Shown here: positions 1 to 8,400 of the stretch, in pieces
Layout of the letters: every line of letters begins with the position of its first letter
How positions within the stretch are numbered: the stretch's first letter is position 1
Assembly: GCF_002803155.1 (NCBI RefSeq)
Contig: NZ_NNBP01000027.1
Coordinates: 1 to 64,000, forward strand
Direction of reading: 5' to 3'
Source of the DNA: Streptomyces sp. CB02959
Lineage (GTDB): Bacteria > Actinomycetota > Actinomycetes > Streptomycetales > Streptomycetaceae
Length of the DNA: 64,000 nucleotides
Translations under genes and position numbers: made by a program
Notes under the pieces: model-generated
Told to the model about the DNA's origin: nothing
The model's database searches: none
Seen by the model: only the letters and a program-made list of their open reading frames with translations

Positions 1-386
1 TGCATCAACCGGGTGGCACCCGAGACGCTGTAGGAGACGTGGAACTTCCTGCCGATCAACGTGGCCACCCTCGATGCGGTCCACACCTGGTCTTCCACCC
101 AACCGTGAGCGGCCGGCCCCTCCTCCAGATACGTGGCCAGCTTCTCCAGACACCGCGGGGACAGCCGGCACCGGCTCCCGCTCGGACCGCGGGAGGCCAG
201 AGCCTGCACACCACCGTCCCGCCACAACTGATGCCACTGATAAGCCGACTTCACGCTCACCCGAAGCCGACGTGCAACTTCCGATGGCTTGACCATCTGC
301 TCGAACAGTTCAGCCGCCTGCATCCGTACCGTCTCCCGGCGCTGACGCCCCGCAGGAGTCAGCCCGCCCCCATCCGCATATCTCAC
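1..386 (-). CDS. IS630-family transposase, N-terminal part (runs off left edge)
   Basis: A frame open from a GTG at 384-386 continues off the left edge, giving about 128 residues. The protein has a helix-turn-helix region (VARRLRVSVKSAYQW), then the ALASRGPSG and LSPRCLEKL segments typical of the N-terminal winged-helix part of IS630/Tc1-type transposases from actinomycetes. The DDE catalytic part would lie outside the window, so intactness cannot be judged. No terminal repeat was recognised between 386 and 540. Family assignment is from remembered motif similarity. Confidence 0.7.
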   Translation of the reverse strand, partial: MRYADGGGLTPAGRQRRETVRMQAAELFEQMVKPSEVARRLRVSVKSAYQWHQLWRDGGVQALASRGPSGSRCRLSPRCLEKLATYLEEGPAAHGWVEDQVWTASRVATLIGRKFHVSYSVSGATRLM

Positions 387-552
387 ACACCACGAATACA
401 GCCACCCACCCACGCCCATCAGCGACTTCGCAAGGATTCACCCCAACGAGCTGAAGTCAGTAACGGCGCAAGGCCGGCTCTCCCTCAGCCAAGTCGTGCC
501 GCACGGAGCCTCGTTCGAGGATGCCGTTCGAGGACGAGCTAGGGTGACCGCT

Positions 553-993
553 ATGCGATGGGGGGATCGTCCGGTATGGGTCCGGTGCACCGCCGTGGTG
601 TACGTGGTGGGATTTCTGGAAGGAGCGGGAGCACACGGATACTTTCTCGCGCAGGGCGGCCTGGACGCCTACAGCTACGCGCCGATGCCCGTCCAACTGG
701 TCTTCCACGCGCTCCTGCTGATCGATCCGCTGGTCGCACTGTTGATCATCCGCGCCCGCCCTGGTGCGCCGCTGCTCGGCGCCGTGGTCATGCTCGCGGA
801 CCTGGTCGGCAACTGGCGCGTCGCCTGGAACGCGGTCATGACTGATCCCACCGCGTTTCTCCGTCCCGTAGGGCTGTTGCCGATCACGCTCTTCGGCATC
901 TTCGTCCTGATCACGGCGCTTCCGCTCCGCCGGGCGCTGACGCCCGGCAGACACCTCAACGCCTACGTGCCATCTCCGCCCAAGGCAGGGTGA
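553..993 (+). CDS. small integral membrane protein, about 146 aa
   Basis: Four hydrophobic stretches span nearly the whole protein: the VYVVGFLEGAG region, a long QLVFHALLLIDPLVALLII segment, LLGAVVMLADLVG, and LLPITLFGIFVLITALPL. It is therefore a predicted four-helix inner-membrane protein ending in a short charged tail. A GTG at 544 or an upstream ATG at 496 in the same frame would add 3 or 19 residues. ATG 553 is chosen because the extension is arginine-rich and non-hydrophobic. Similar small unnamed membrane proteins are common in Streptomyces. No catalytic motif is visible and its function is unknown. It is transcribed alone, convergent with the response regulator gene. Confidence 0.6.
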   Translation: MRWGDRPVWVRCTAVVYVVGFLEGAGAHGYFLAQGGLDAYSYAPMPVQLVFHALLLIDPLVALLIIRARPGAPLLGAVVMLADLVGNWRVAWNAVMTDPTAFLRPVGLLPITLFGIFVLITALPLRRALTPGRHLNAYVPSPPKAG

Positions 994-1082
994 AGGGCAG
1001 TACGTGAACCCGGCCGGGCTCCAGGGCCGGTGGCCCCGGTGCAGGCGCGCCCGGCGGCTGGGTGCTGGGCGGGTCGGCGAGG

Positions 1083-1733
1083 TCAGCTAGTCAGGCCCGC
1101 GTCCCGTGCCAGGAGTGCCGCCTGTACCCGGTTCGTGCAGTCCAGTTTGGCCAGGATCCGGCTCACGTAGGTTTTGACCGTTGCCTCGCTCATGTGGAGT
1201 CGCTGCCCGGCGTCCGCGTTGGAGCGGCCCTCGCCCAGGAGGGCCAGCACCGCCAACTCGCGTTCGGTCAGTGTCTCCAGTCGGCGGCGCTGCTCGGCGC
1301 GGAGCACGGAACGGCCGGACGCCAGCGAGTCCACGACGTGGCGGGTGGCGCCCGGCGACAGGTACGCCTGACCGGCGGCCGCGGCGCGCACCGCGCGGAT
1401 GAGTTCCGCGGGTGCCGAGTCCTTGAGCAGAAAGCCCGCGCTGCCCTCGGTCAGGGCGTGCAGCACGTTCTGCTGCGCGCCGAAGGTGGTGAGGATCAGT
1501 ACGCGGGTGTCGGGGACGGTCCGGCGTAGTTCGGTCAGGGCTGTCAGCCCGTCCATGACCGGCATCTGGATGTCGAGCAGTGCCACATCGACCCGCTGGG
1601 CGCGGGCCGACTCGATCGCCTCGCGGCCGTTGGCCGCCTCTGCGATCACGTCGATGTCGTCGGCCGAGGTGAGAATCATCCTGATGCCGGCCCGGATGAG
1701 CGGCTCGTCATCGGTGATGAGAACCCTGATCAC
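1083..1733 (-). CDS. NarL/FixJ-type response regulator
   Basis: The 216 aa protein has a receiver domain (1-120) with acidic pair D8-D9, phospho-acceptor D54 in the VALLDIQMPVMDG loop, and LLKDSAP carrying the conserved lysine. A C-terminal LuxR-type helix-turn-helix (about 151-205) starts with LTERELAVL and ends with SEATVKTYVSRILAKL. It should be the DNA-binding output partner of the histidine kinase encoded immediately upstream on the same strand, with about 93 bp between the genes. The HisKA_3 kinase/NarL regulator pairing is typical of Streptomyces two-component systems. The target genes cannot be told from sequence. Confidence 0.93.
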   Translation of the reverse strand: MIRVLITDDEPLIRAGIRMILTSADDIDVIAEAANGREAIESARAQRVDVALLDIQMPVMDGLTALTELRRTVPDTRVLILTTFGAQQNVLHALTEGSAGFLLKDSAPAELIRAVRAAAAGQAYLSPGATRHVVDSLASGRSVLRAEQRRRLETLTERELAVLALLGEGRSNADAGQRLHMSEATVKTYVSRILAKLDCTNRVQAALLARDAGLTS

Positions 1734-1826
1734 GTCTCTCCTGCGCTGTCCCGAGCGGTCATGTGGACATCATCCCCGAACAAGCCCACCCGCATGAGCC
1801 CCCGGTCACCACGAAGCCGGTCTCCG

Positions 1827-3650
1827 TCAGTTACTGACCTCGAAAGCCCTCTTCTCGATCAGCCTGCCATCCTTGAAGCAGAACCGGAAAACCGGGTCCC
1901 GGTACCAGGCACTGCCGGTCTCGACGGACCGCAGGGCGAGGCAGCTCGCCCCCTTCGGCTGAGGCGGCGCGCCCACATCCAGACCGTCGGCCAGGAACGA
2001 GTCACCGTGCGGCAACTTCGCACGGACCTCCGCCTCGGGCTGGCCCACCTTCACCGCGTCGTACCGCTTCGGATCGATCATGGCCTTGCCCGACTCCCCT
2101 GCCAGGAAGAGCACGGCGATGACCCCCGCGACCATCATCAGCACCAGGACCACTGCCGCGACCCCGCAACCGATCGCTATGCCGCTTCGCTTCTTGTTCC
2201 TGCTCATCGCCCTGACCAGCTCCTTCGGCAGACCGCTCCCGTCGATGACCAGGTCACCCTCGCCCGGAGAGTCCGCCGGATTCTGCCGCCGAAAGTCGTG
2301 GGTCGGATCGACGAACGTGGTCGTCGCTCCCCCGGCACCGCGGCTCGGGGCACCGCCCTCCGGCGGGGCGTAGGGCAGCACACCGGCCAGTCGGAAGCCG
2401 CCGTCCGCCGTCCGGCCGGTGTGCACCATGCCTCCGACGAGTCGGGTCCGCTCCCCGAGCCCGGTCAAGCCCTGGCCGCCGCTCACCACGCTTCGTTCAC
2501 CGTCCGCGGTCCCCGGGGCAGCGGCGTTGACAACCTCCACCACCAGGGCATCCGGCTCGTAGCGCAGCTCGATGGCGATCGAGGCACCCGGGGCGTGCTT
2601 GTGGGCGTTGGTCAGGCCCTCCTGCACGATGCGGTACGCCGCATGATCGGCCGTCGGGGCGAGCGGGCACGGCTCACCGGAGCGCCGCAGCTCCACGGCC
2701 GTACCCGCGCTCCGGGACGCCGCCACCAGGCCCTCGATGCCGGCCACCCCGCGCGACGGCGCCAGGGCGTCCTCCTCCCCCATGGCCTGCAGGGCTTGGG
2801 AGCCACTGTCCCGCCGGTGGTTCTCGGTGCCGTCCCGGAGCAGTCCCACCACCTCGCGCAGCTCGTGCATCGCGGCCACCGACGCCTCGCGCAGCACACC
2901 TACGGCCTCCCGCTGCCGTCCGGTCAGCTCTCGATCCACCTCCAGTGCGCCGGCGTGCACCGAGATGAGCGTGAGCTGATGCCCGAGGCTGTCGTGCATG
3001 TCGTGGGCGATGCGCTGACGCTCCCGCATCCTGGCCTGTCCGGCGATCATCGCGCGTTCGCGCAGCAGCTGGGCGTTGTACTCCCGGAGGATGTCCGCCA
3101 GCGTTCGGCGCTGCGACCAGTAGCGACTGATCAGGCCGGGTACGACGAGCACGACCAGCAGGAACGGGGCGGCGAAGGCAAACATGAGCAGCGCGGAGGA
3201 CGTGGTCTGCAGGAGCCACAGGACGAGGGTGAGGACATACGCGGCGGCAAAGGTGGCGGCCGCCCGGCCGACCCCGCCGATCCGCCGCCCGGCCGACCAT
3301 GCGGCGACCAGAAGCAGCGGGCCCAGGCCGCCGAACTCGGCCGAGCCGATGGCGGCGACCAGAAGCACCGTCGCGGGCAGGACCCGGCGCAGTGGTGACA
3401 GCACCGCAGCGGCCAGGGCCATCGCGACGATCCGTACAGTGCCGCCGGTGCCCAGGAACTCGACGGCCGCTGCCAGCAGCCCGAGCACCAGGCTCAGCAG
3501 CGATTCGCCCGCGACGCGCCCAGGAGTCCACATCCCGGGGGCGAACAGCGCCCTGCCCGGAGCGGTCACCCGCTGGGGCGCCGTGCGCAACCATGCCGCC
3601 AGCGCACGGCGAGCCGATACCACAGGGCCTGTACGTTCCACACGAGTCAC
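1827..3650 (-). CDS. HisKA_3 sensor histidine kinase with C-terminal membrane and extracytoplasmic extension
   Basis: 607 aa. The N-terminal third (about 45-175) is a block of hydrophobic helices. The dimerisation/phosphotransfer segment reads RQRIAHDMHDSLGHQL with phospho-accepting H216, followed by a HATPase domain with YRIVQEGLTNAHKHAPG and the glycine box GLTGLGERTRLVGG. A normal kinase would stop near residue 430. Here the frame continues through a linker (DPTHDFRRQN), a further transmembrane helix (about 493-520, ending VIAVLFLAGES) and about 85 residues predicted outside the membrane. That tail contains PKRYDAVKVGQPEAEVRAKL, reminiscent of small BamE/SmpA-like folds. The tail may be a ligand-sensing element placed at the C terminus. 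It lies directly upstream of its cognate regulator. Confidence 0.9.
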   Translation of the reverse strand: MTRVERTGPVVSARRALAAWLRTAPQRVTAPGRALFAPGMWTPGRVAGESLLSLVLGLLAAAVEFLGTGGTVRIVAMALAAAVLSPLRRVLPATVLLVAAIGSAEFGGLGPLLLVAAWSAGRRIGGVGRAAATFAAAYVLTLVLWLLQTTSSALLMFAFAAPFLLVVLVVPGLISRYWSQRRTLADILREYNAQLLRERAMIAGQARMRERQRIAHDMHDSLGHQLTLISVHAGALEVDRELTGRQREAVGVLREASVAAMHELREVVGLLRDGTENHRRDSGSQALQAMGEEDALAPSRGVAGIEGLVAASRSAGTAVELRRSGEPCPLAPTADHAAYRIVQEGLTNAHKHAPGASIAIELRYEPDALVVEVVNAAAPGTADGERSVVSGGQGLTGLGERTRLVGGMVHTGRTADGGFRLAGVLPYAPPEGGAPSRGAGGATTTFVDPTHDFRRQNPADSPGEGDLVIDGSGLPKELVRAMSRNKKRSGIAIGCGVAAVVLVLMMVAGVIAVLFLAGESGKAMIDPKRYDAVKVGQPEAEVRAKLPHGDSFLADGLDVGAPPQPKGASCLALRSVETGSAWYRDPVFRFCFKDGRLIEKRAFEVSN

Positions 3651-4071
3651 GCGGCCACGTTAGGCAGCCACGGCCGGACAGCGCACCCGCCATTGGTCGC
3701 GACGGCCCACGACGAAAGTTGACCGGGCGCAGCCGACCGGCACCGCTGCCGCCCCCGTGACCGCACACGCCCGTGGATCGTCCTCGGCCGCACCGAACGA
3801 CTTTGCCGGGGCCCTGCCGAAAACCCCGACCGACGCTCACCGCAGAGGGCCCGTCAGCAAGCCGACGGACCGTCCTGAAAGATCGCGAATAGCGCTGGCT
3901 GGAGAGTGTCCGGATCGCCCTGGACTGTTGGCCTGGATTGGAGGTGTGAAGCTGGCCCCGCGCTACTAGTGTGCCTGCACCGGAATGGACTTGAAGCGCA
4001 GAGCGGCGCTCGGCACGCCGACACCCCGCCGAGGCTCCGAGTATTTCTCCTGGAAGTGGGGCCATGACACA
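3651..4071. other. intergenic region left of the IS element
   Basis: No convincing intact gene is seen between the kinase start and the insertion sequence. The only notable content is at 3966-4071 on the minus strand. A frame abutting the IS reads VSWPHFQEKY...AALRFKSIPVQAH and stops at 3966, and it may be the displaced end of a reading frame interrupted by the insertion. The remainder (3651-3965) shows no recognisable motif. Confidence 0.4.
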
Positions 4072-4129
4072 CTGAGCCGTTTCCAAGCTGGCGTTGCTGA
4101 CCGCGAGTTGGACAGTCCTGCGCAAGGGT

Positions 4130-4185
4130 GAAGCTCCTGGTAGACGGGTTCTCGACCAAGATCACCCGTGCCCGCCAGGAGCTTC
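4130..4185 (+). promoter_or_regulatory. hairpin sequestering the transposase ribosome binding site
   Basis: GAAGCTCCTGG at 4130-4140 is perfectly complementary to CCAGGAGCTTC at 4175-4185. CGGGT (4145-4149) also pairs with ACCCG (4164-4168) inside the loop. The right arm contains the AGGAG that would serve as Shine-Dalgarno for the GTG at 4188. In read-through RNA the site would be hidden. Such hairpins are a known way for insertion sequences to avoid expression from outside promoters; that role is inferred here. Confidence 0.75.
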
Positions 4186-4187
4186 GT

Positions 4188-4943
4188 GTGCTTGCCTATC
4201 CATCCTCGATCGATCTGTCCAGCCGCACTCTGCGGTTCCTGACGGGGCAACCGGCCGTGAGGAGGCAGGAGATCGGGACGCGGTGGCGACGTCTCTCCGC
4301 TGCACGCCAGGCCCTGCTCGCCCTGGCTCATCTGCGGTGCGGTGACACCTATGCCCAGCTCGCCGCCGGGTTCGGCATCGCAATCGCAACCGTCTTCCGC
4401 TACATACGGGAAACCGTCGAGGTCCTGTCCGCCCTCGCCCCGTCCCTGGCCGAGGCGATGAGGACGATCCGGGCGAAGGCGTTCGTCATCCTCGACGGCA
4501 CCCTGCTGCCGATCGACCGCATCGCCGCCGACACCCCGTACTACTCGGGAAAACACAAACGCCACAGAGTGAACGTCCAGGTCCTCACCGATCCGTTCGG
4601 CCGTCTGCTGTGGGCCTCGCCCGCACTGCCCGGCTCGACCCACGACCTCACCGCCGCCAGGCGGCACGGGATCACCGAAGCCCTTGCCGACGCAGGACTC
4701 AAATGCTGGGCCGACAAGGCGTACCAAGGCGCCGGCGCGCCCGTCCGGGTTCCGTTCCGAGGCCGCCGTCTCAAGCGATGGAAGCGCCACCACAACACCA
4801 CCCACGCCAAGAACCGCTGCGTCGGTGAGCAGGCCATGGCCACCCTCAAGGACTGGCGTCTCCTTCGGAAGCTTCGCTGCAGCACGAACCGCATCACCGA
4901 CGTCGTCAAAGCCGTCCTGGTCCTTCACCACGCATCAGCCTGA
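4188..4943 (+). CDS. IS5-like DDE transposase
   Basis: 251 aa from GTG 4188, preceded by AGGAG at 4177-4181. An in-frame GTG at 4128 would place the start inside the regulatory hairpin and is less likely. The N-terminal helix-turn-helix includes LAHLRCGDTYAQLAAGFG and VFRYIRETVEVL. The DDE_4-type catalytic core shows VILDGTLLPIDR (first Asp), GSTHDLTAAR and WADKAYQGAG (second Asp). Near the C terminus NRCVGEQAMATLKDW supplies the likely Glu. Length and layout match intact members of this Streptomyces transposase group, so the element may still be active. Confidence 0.88.
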   Translation: MLAYPSSIDLSSRTLRFLTGQPAVRRQEIGTRWRRLSAARQALLALAHLRCGDTYAQLAAGFGIAIATVFRYIRETVEVLSALAPSLAEAMRTIRAKAFVILDGTLLPIDRIAADTPYYSGKHKRHRVNVQVLTDPFGRLLWASPALPGSTHDLTAARRHGITEALADAGLKCWADKAYQGAGAPVRVPFRGRRLKRWKRHHNTTHAKNRCVGEQAMATLKDWRLLRKLRCSTNRITDVVKAVLVLHHASA

Positions 4944-4956
4944 GGTTGGAAAACGC

Positions 4957-5418
4957 TCAGAAGAAGGTTTTGTCCCAGCTGTCCGTTCCGATGGCGCGGA
5001 TGGCGTTCTCGAAGCCGTTGGCGATCCGCTGAATACCGGCGTCGCCGGAGATGAAGATGTCGTCGTTCTCGGCCAGCAGGACAACGTCTTCGGTATCCCA
5101 GGCCGTACCGATCAGCACGAGGGACTGGCCGATGCGCTTCGCGTCGATGCGGACGTTCCGCGGGAGGGCGTGGGTGGCTTCCAGGGTCCTCTCCACCGCG
5201 GTCGTGAGCTCGACTTCGCGCTGCCGCCACGTCCACGTCACGGTGAGCTCACCGTAGTCGGTGAGGAACTCCCGGAGGCGAGGCGTGACTTCGTACCCCT
5301 CTTCGGCGTATCGACGGCAGGCGTCCTCGATGTCCAGCGGACCGGCCTCAAGTCGCGCCTCCCCTGCGACGAGGTCGTGCAGCCGCCGCACCGCCGGACG
5401 GTCAGGGGTGTTGTTCAT
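4957..5418 (-). CDS. SUKH-family (SUKH-3-like) immunity protein
   Basis: 153 aa from ATG 5418, whose ATGA overlaps the stop of the RHS toxin gene. Features consistent with SUKH-3 immunity proteins are the N-terminal helix with a PLDIEDACRRYAEEGYEV-like segment, RLREFLTDYGELTVTW, the central RIGQSLVLIGTA strand and DDIFISGDAGIQRIANGF near the end. By position it should neutralise the toxin at the C terminus of the adjacent RHS protein. The stop codon TGA is formed at the IS boundary (4957-4959 lies in the element's right end). The native C terminus may therefore have been altered. Confidence 0.75.
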   Translation of the reverse strand: MNNTPDRPAVRRLHDLVAGEARLEAGPLDIEDACRRYAEEGYEVTPRLREFLTDYGELTVTWTWRQREVELTTAVERTLEATHALPRNVRIDAKRIGQSLVLIGTAWDTEDVVLLAENDDIFISGDAGIQRIANGFENAIRAIGTDSWDKTFF

Positions 5419-8400
5419 CCTGTCAGGACCTCTCCTCCGAATCCGGGCACCCATGTCTTGCAGTTGTCGCACATCCCGAATTTCTTTCCCTTTGTGTTGA
5501 TGGTGACCAGGTCGATGTTCTTCGGGTCCGCGCCGTCCTTGATCGCGTTGGTGAACATCCGTGGTTCGGCGCAGACATTCGCCGGGCGCCCATCTTTGTG
5601 GTGCGATTCCTGGGGCAGCGCGTCGTTCACGGCCTTCTCGTGCCCGGTGCCCGGGCCGCTCTCCCCGTAGTAGACCTTACCGGTGGTCCGGTCCTTGCCC
5701 GCAGAGTAGGCGCCCGGGGGCTTCTCGTCCTCGCCGAGGTCGTCCATGACCTTTTGCTTCCGCTGTTTCGCCAGGTCCATCAGCTCTTTTTTGAGCGGGT
5801 TCACCTGGTTCTGGGCCATGAGGCCGAGGGGGTCGCACCAGGTGTGCGGGTTGTGGACGTAGGCGTCGGGGTTGGGCGCGGGACTGAGGCCGAGCGGGTC
5901 GGGGCTGGCGTACCGGGCGGTTTGGGGGTCGTAGTAGCGGTTGAGGTTGTAGTGGAGGCCCGTCTCGGGATCGAAGTACTGGCCGGGGAAGCGCAGCGGT
6001 GTCTGGGTGGTGTTGCCGGTGGCCCAGGTGGTGTCACCCCAGAGGGTCGTCGTGGCCCGCCAGGCGATGGTGTCGGTGGCCGTGTCGACGAGTTCGGTCG
6101 GGGTGCCGACGAGGTCGGTGACGATCGCGAAGAAGCGGCGGTCGATCTGGTCCTGCGGGGTGTCGGCCGTCGCGGGGGCCGTGATGGTCTCGGTCTGGGC
6201 GAGCGGATGGAGCCCTCGGTGGTCCCAGCTCATGGTGTAGGGCCCGGGAAGGTACGGGGCGTGTGTGGTCTGCTCGGCGAGCTTTGAACCGTCCCAGGTG
6301 AAGTCGGTCCGCTCTTCGACGGTGACGCCGTCCGCGGCCAGGCGGTGCTTGGCGATCCGGCGGCCGAAGGGGTCGTAGAGGTAGCGCCAGCGTGTTCCGT
6401 CGGGCGTGGTGACGTGGGTGAGCCGGTCTTCGGCGTCCCAGGCGTAGTGCCAGCTTGCGGGCTTCTTCGAGAGGCGGGTGACCTGGCGCAGGGTGATGCG
6501 GCCTGCGGTGTCGTACTCGTAGCGCACGCGGCCGGCGGTGCTGAGCTGGGTGCCGCTGTACGTGCGGGTGCCGACCGCGCCCTGGGTGGCATGGGTGGCG
6601 GGCCAGTCCGCGGCGGTGAGGTTGCCGGCCGGGTCGTAGGCGTAGTTCTCGGTCCAGGTGGCGGCATGGACGGCGGTGACGCGTCCGGCGGCGTCGAGAT
6701 CGAAGGTACGGGCCCCGCCGAGCTGGTCCTCCACGCCGGTGAGGGCGCCGTCGGCCCGGTAGGTGTAGTCGCGGCGTTGCAGCACCGACTGCTCGGTTCT
6801 GAGGATCTGGCCGGTGAGGCGGTGCTCGGCGTCCCAGGCACTGGCCAGGGTGAGACGTCCGCCGAGGCTTCGCTCGTTCTCGCGCCCGGCCGCGTCGTAG
6901 GCGAAGTCCAGCCTGCCGCCGGGGGTGGTGAGGGAGGTGCGGCGACCGGCCCGGTCGTAGGTCCAGGCGCTGGTGTGACCGCCGGGGGTGGTGCGTCCGG
7001 TGCTCCGGCCGAGGGCATCGAGGGTGTGGGTGAGGGTGAGGCCGTTGACGGTCTCGCTGATCAGGTTGCCCAGGACGTCGACCGTGCGGAGCAGGTCCGC
7101 GTCCGGGCCGGCGGCCCGAATCAGGTGCCCGGCGCTGTCGTAGGCGTAGCTCGTGATCGCCCCGTCCGAGGTCTTCGCCACGAGCTGACCGAGTACGTCA
7201 TAGGAGTACTGGATCCGCTGTCCCAGCGGGTTGGTTCGCGAGACGACCTGGCCGGAGGCGTCCAGTTGGTAGCCGACGGTCCGGCCGTTGAAGTCGCTCT
7301 CCGATATGAGCTGGCCGGCGGGGTCGTAGGTGTAGTTCCAGGTCTGGCCAAGGGCGTTGGTGACCTCCACGAGCTGCAGATGAGCGTCGTGGCCGAAGGT
7401 GAGACGGGTACCGTCCGGGTCGGTGCGGGCAGCGAGGGTCGCGAAGGGGCCGTACTCGAAGGTGCTGGTCTGCCCGAGGCGGTCGATGTGGGTGAGCAGA
7501 TTGCCCTCGGCGTCGTACGCCCAGGTCTCGACGGTTCCGTCGGGCGCCGCGTACGACGTCAGCTTGCCTTCGGTACTCCAGGTCAGCCGGGTGATCTCGC
7601 CCAGTTGGTCGGTGATGGCGACAACCCGGCCGAAGGCGTCGCGCTCGTACCTGCTGGTGGCTCCGGCCCGATCGGTGACCTCGATGGGCAGGCCGGCCGC
7701 GTTGCACCGGAGACGCGTGGAGTGGCCGAGGGCGTCGGTCACAAAGGCCAGATGCCCGGACTCGTCGTAGCCGTAGCGGGTGGTGGCCCCGGTGGGGTCG
7801 GTGAGCGAGGTGCGGCGGCCCGCCTCGTCGTAGGTCTGCTGCCAGGTCAGGCCGCCGGGACGGGTGATCAGCGTGGGCAGGCTCGCGTCACCGAAGTAGG
7901 CGGCCGTGGCCTGCTCGCCGTCCGGGCGCGTGACGGAGATGAGGCTGCCGGTGTCGTCGTAGGCGAACCTGGTGGTACGGCCGAGGGGGTCGGTCTGGGA
8001 GAGCAGGTTGTCGTACTCGTCCCGTTCGAAAGAGGTGGTGTTCCCGAGCGGGTCGGTCTGAGCGACGATCTGGGCGTGTTCGTTGACCTGGTACCGGGTG
8101 GTGTGGCCGAGCGCGTTGGTCTCGGAGTGGACCTTGAGGCCGGTGTCCGGATCCTGGTCGCCGTACTCGAAGCGGAACCTGAGCGTGCCGTCGGCGCACC
8201 CTTCCTCCACGACCCGGTCGGACTCGTCGTAGGTGTAGAGGTAGCGGGTGCCGGTCCGGTCCGTCCAGGAAAGGATCCGGCCCTGGGCGTCGTTGGCGAA
8301 GAGCAGCGGGCGCCCGGAGGAGTTGTGGACGGCGGTCAGGTGCCCGTCGGTGTAGCCGTACCGGGTGAGCAGCAGATCGCGGCCGTCCTCGTCCGCTCCG

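Larger units (their letters stand above)
4072..4960 (+). mobile_element. complete IS5-like insertion sequence, about 889 bp
   Basis: The left end reads CTGAGCCGTTTCCAAGCTG from 4072. The right end read on the other strand is CTGAGCGTTTTCCAACCTC from 4960. These are imperfect terminal inverted repeats sharing CTGAGC and TTTCCAA. One transposase gene fills the element. No target-site duplication is obvious in the flanks (ACA on the left, AAG on the right). The right end coincides with the stop codon of the SUKH immunity gene, so the element inserted at or next to that gene's 3' end. Confidence 0.8.
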
